From NCBI GenBank assembly GCA_946410375.1, contig CAMKAB010000062.1:1-5803 (forward strand): a stretch of DNA of 5,803 nucleotides. The letters run 5' to 3'. Below the pieces are notes generated by a model. That model searched no databases. It saw nothing but the letters and a program-made list of their open reading frames with translations, and was not told where the DNA came from. This document shows positions 5,758-5,803 of the stretch, in pieces. Both the position numbers and the translations under genes were made by a program. Origin of the DNA: an uncultured Spirochaetaceae bacterium. Lineage in GTDB: Bacteria > Spirochaetota > Spirochaetia > Sphaerochaetales > Sphaerochaetaceae. Position 1 is the stretch's first letter. Each line of letters opens with the position of its first letter.

Positions 5758-5803
5758 AAAAAAAAAATACATGGTTACGAAGATATCGCTCGCCATTCAA
5801 CAA

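Overview
The window is AT-rich bacterial DNA with compact genes and strong AGGAGG-type ribosome binding sites. The gene families (a paired set of WYL-domain regulators, a SUKH/SMI1-KNR4 protein, a small ABC-2 exporter, a secreted glycine-zipper protein) suit a host-associated anaerobe. I favour a Treponema-like spirochaete, with a Clostridia-type Firmicute as the alternative. This rests on resemblance to families I remember, not on a database search. No rRNA, tRNA, CRISPR array, transposase or integrase is visible.

Layout. Positions 1-357 are non-coding, very AT-rich and full of short repeats. A secreted protein of 171 aa (358-873, minus) has a Sec signal peptide and a C-terminal glycine-zipper membrane segment. 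A 329-bp divergent intergenic region (874-1202) separates it from two plus-strand genes, 1203-2468 and 2606-3610. Both encode WYL-domain proteins of two different subtypes that I recall occurring next to each other in gut Clostridia and treponemes. They are separated by 137 bp holding a long inverted repeat with a smaller hairpin inside it. Converging on them from the right are a SUKH (SMI1/KNR4) gene (3712-4104, minus) and, 146 bp further on, an ABC exporter operon (minus). In that operon the ATPase (start at 5748) overlaps the permease (start at 4904) by 20 bp.

How the genes may work together. The ABC ATPase and permease clearly form one exporter whose substrate is unknown. The two WYL proteins are probably a co-transcribed regulatory pair that responds to a nucleic-acid or nucleotide ligand through the WYL domains; the target is not evident here. 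The SUKH protein looks like an orphan immunity protein, since no toxin gene is in view. No sequence evidence ties the regulator pair, the SUKH gene and the exporter into one system.

Two starts should be moved downstream of the longest open frames: the ABC permease to 4904 and the ABC ATPase to 5748. In both cases a well-placed Shine-Dalgarno sequence decides it.
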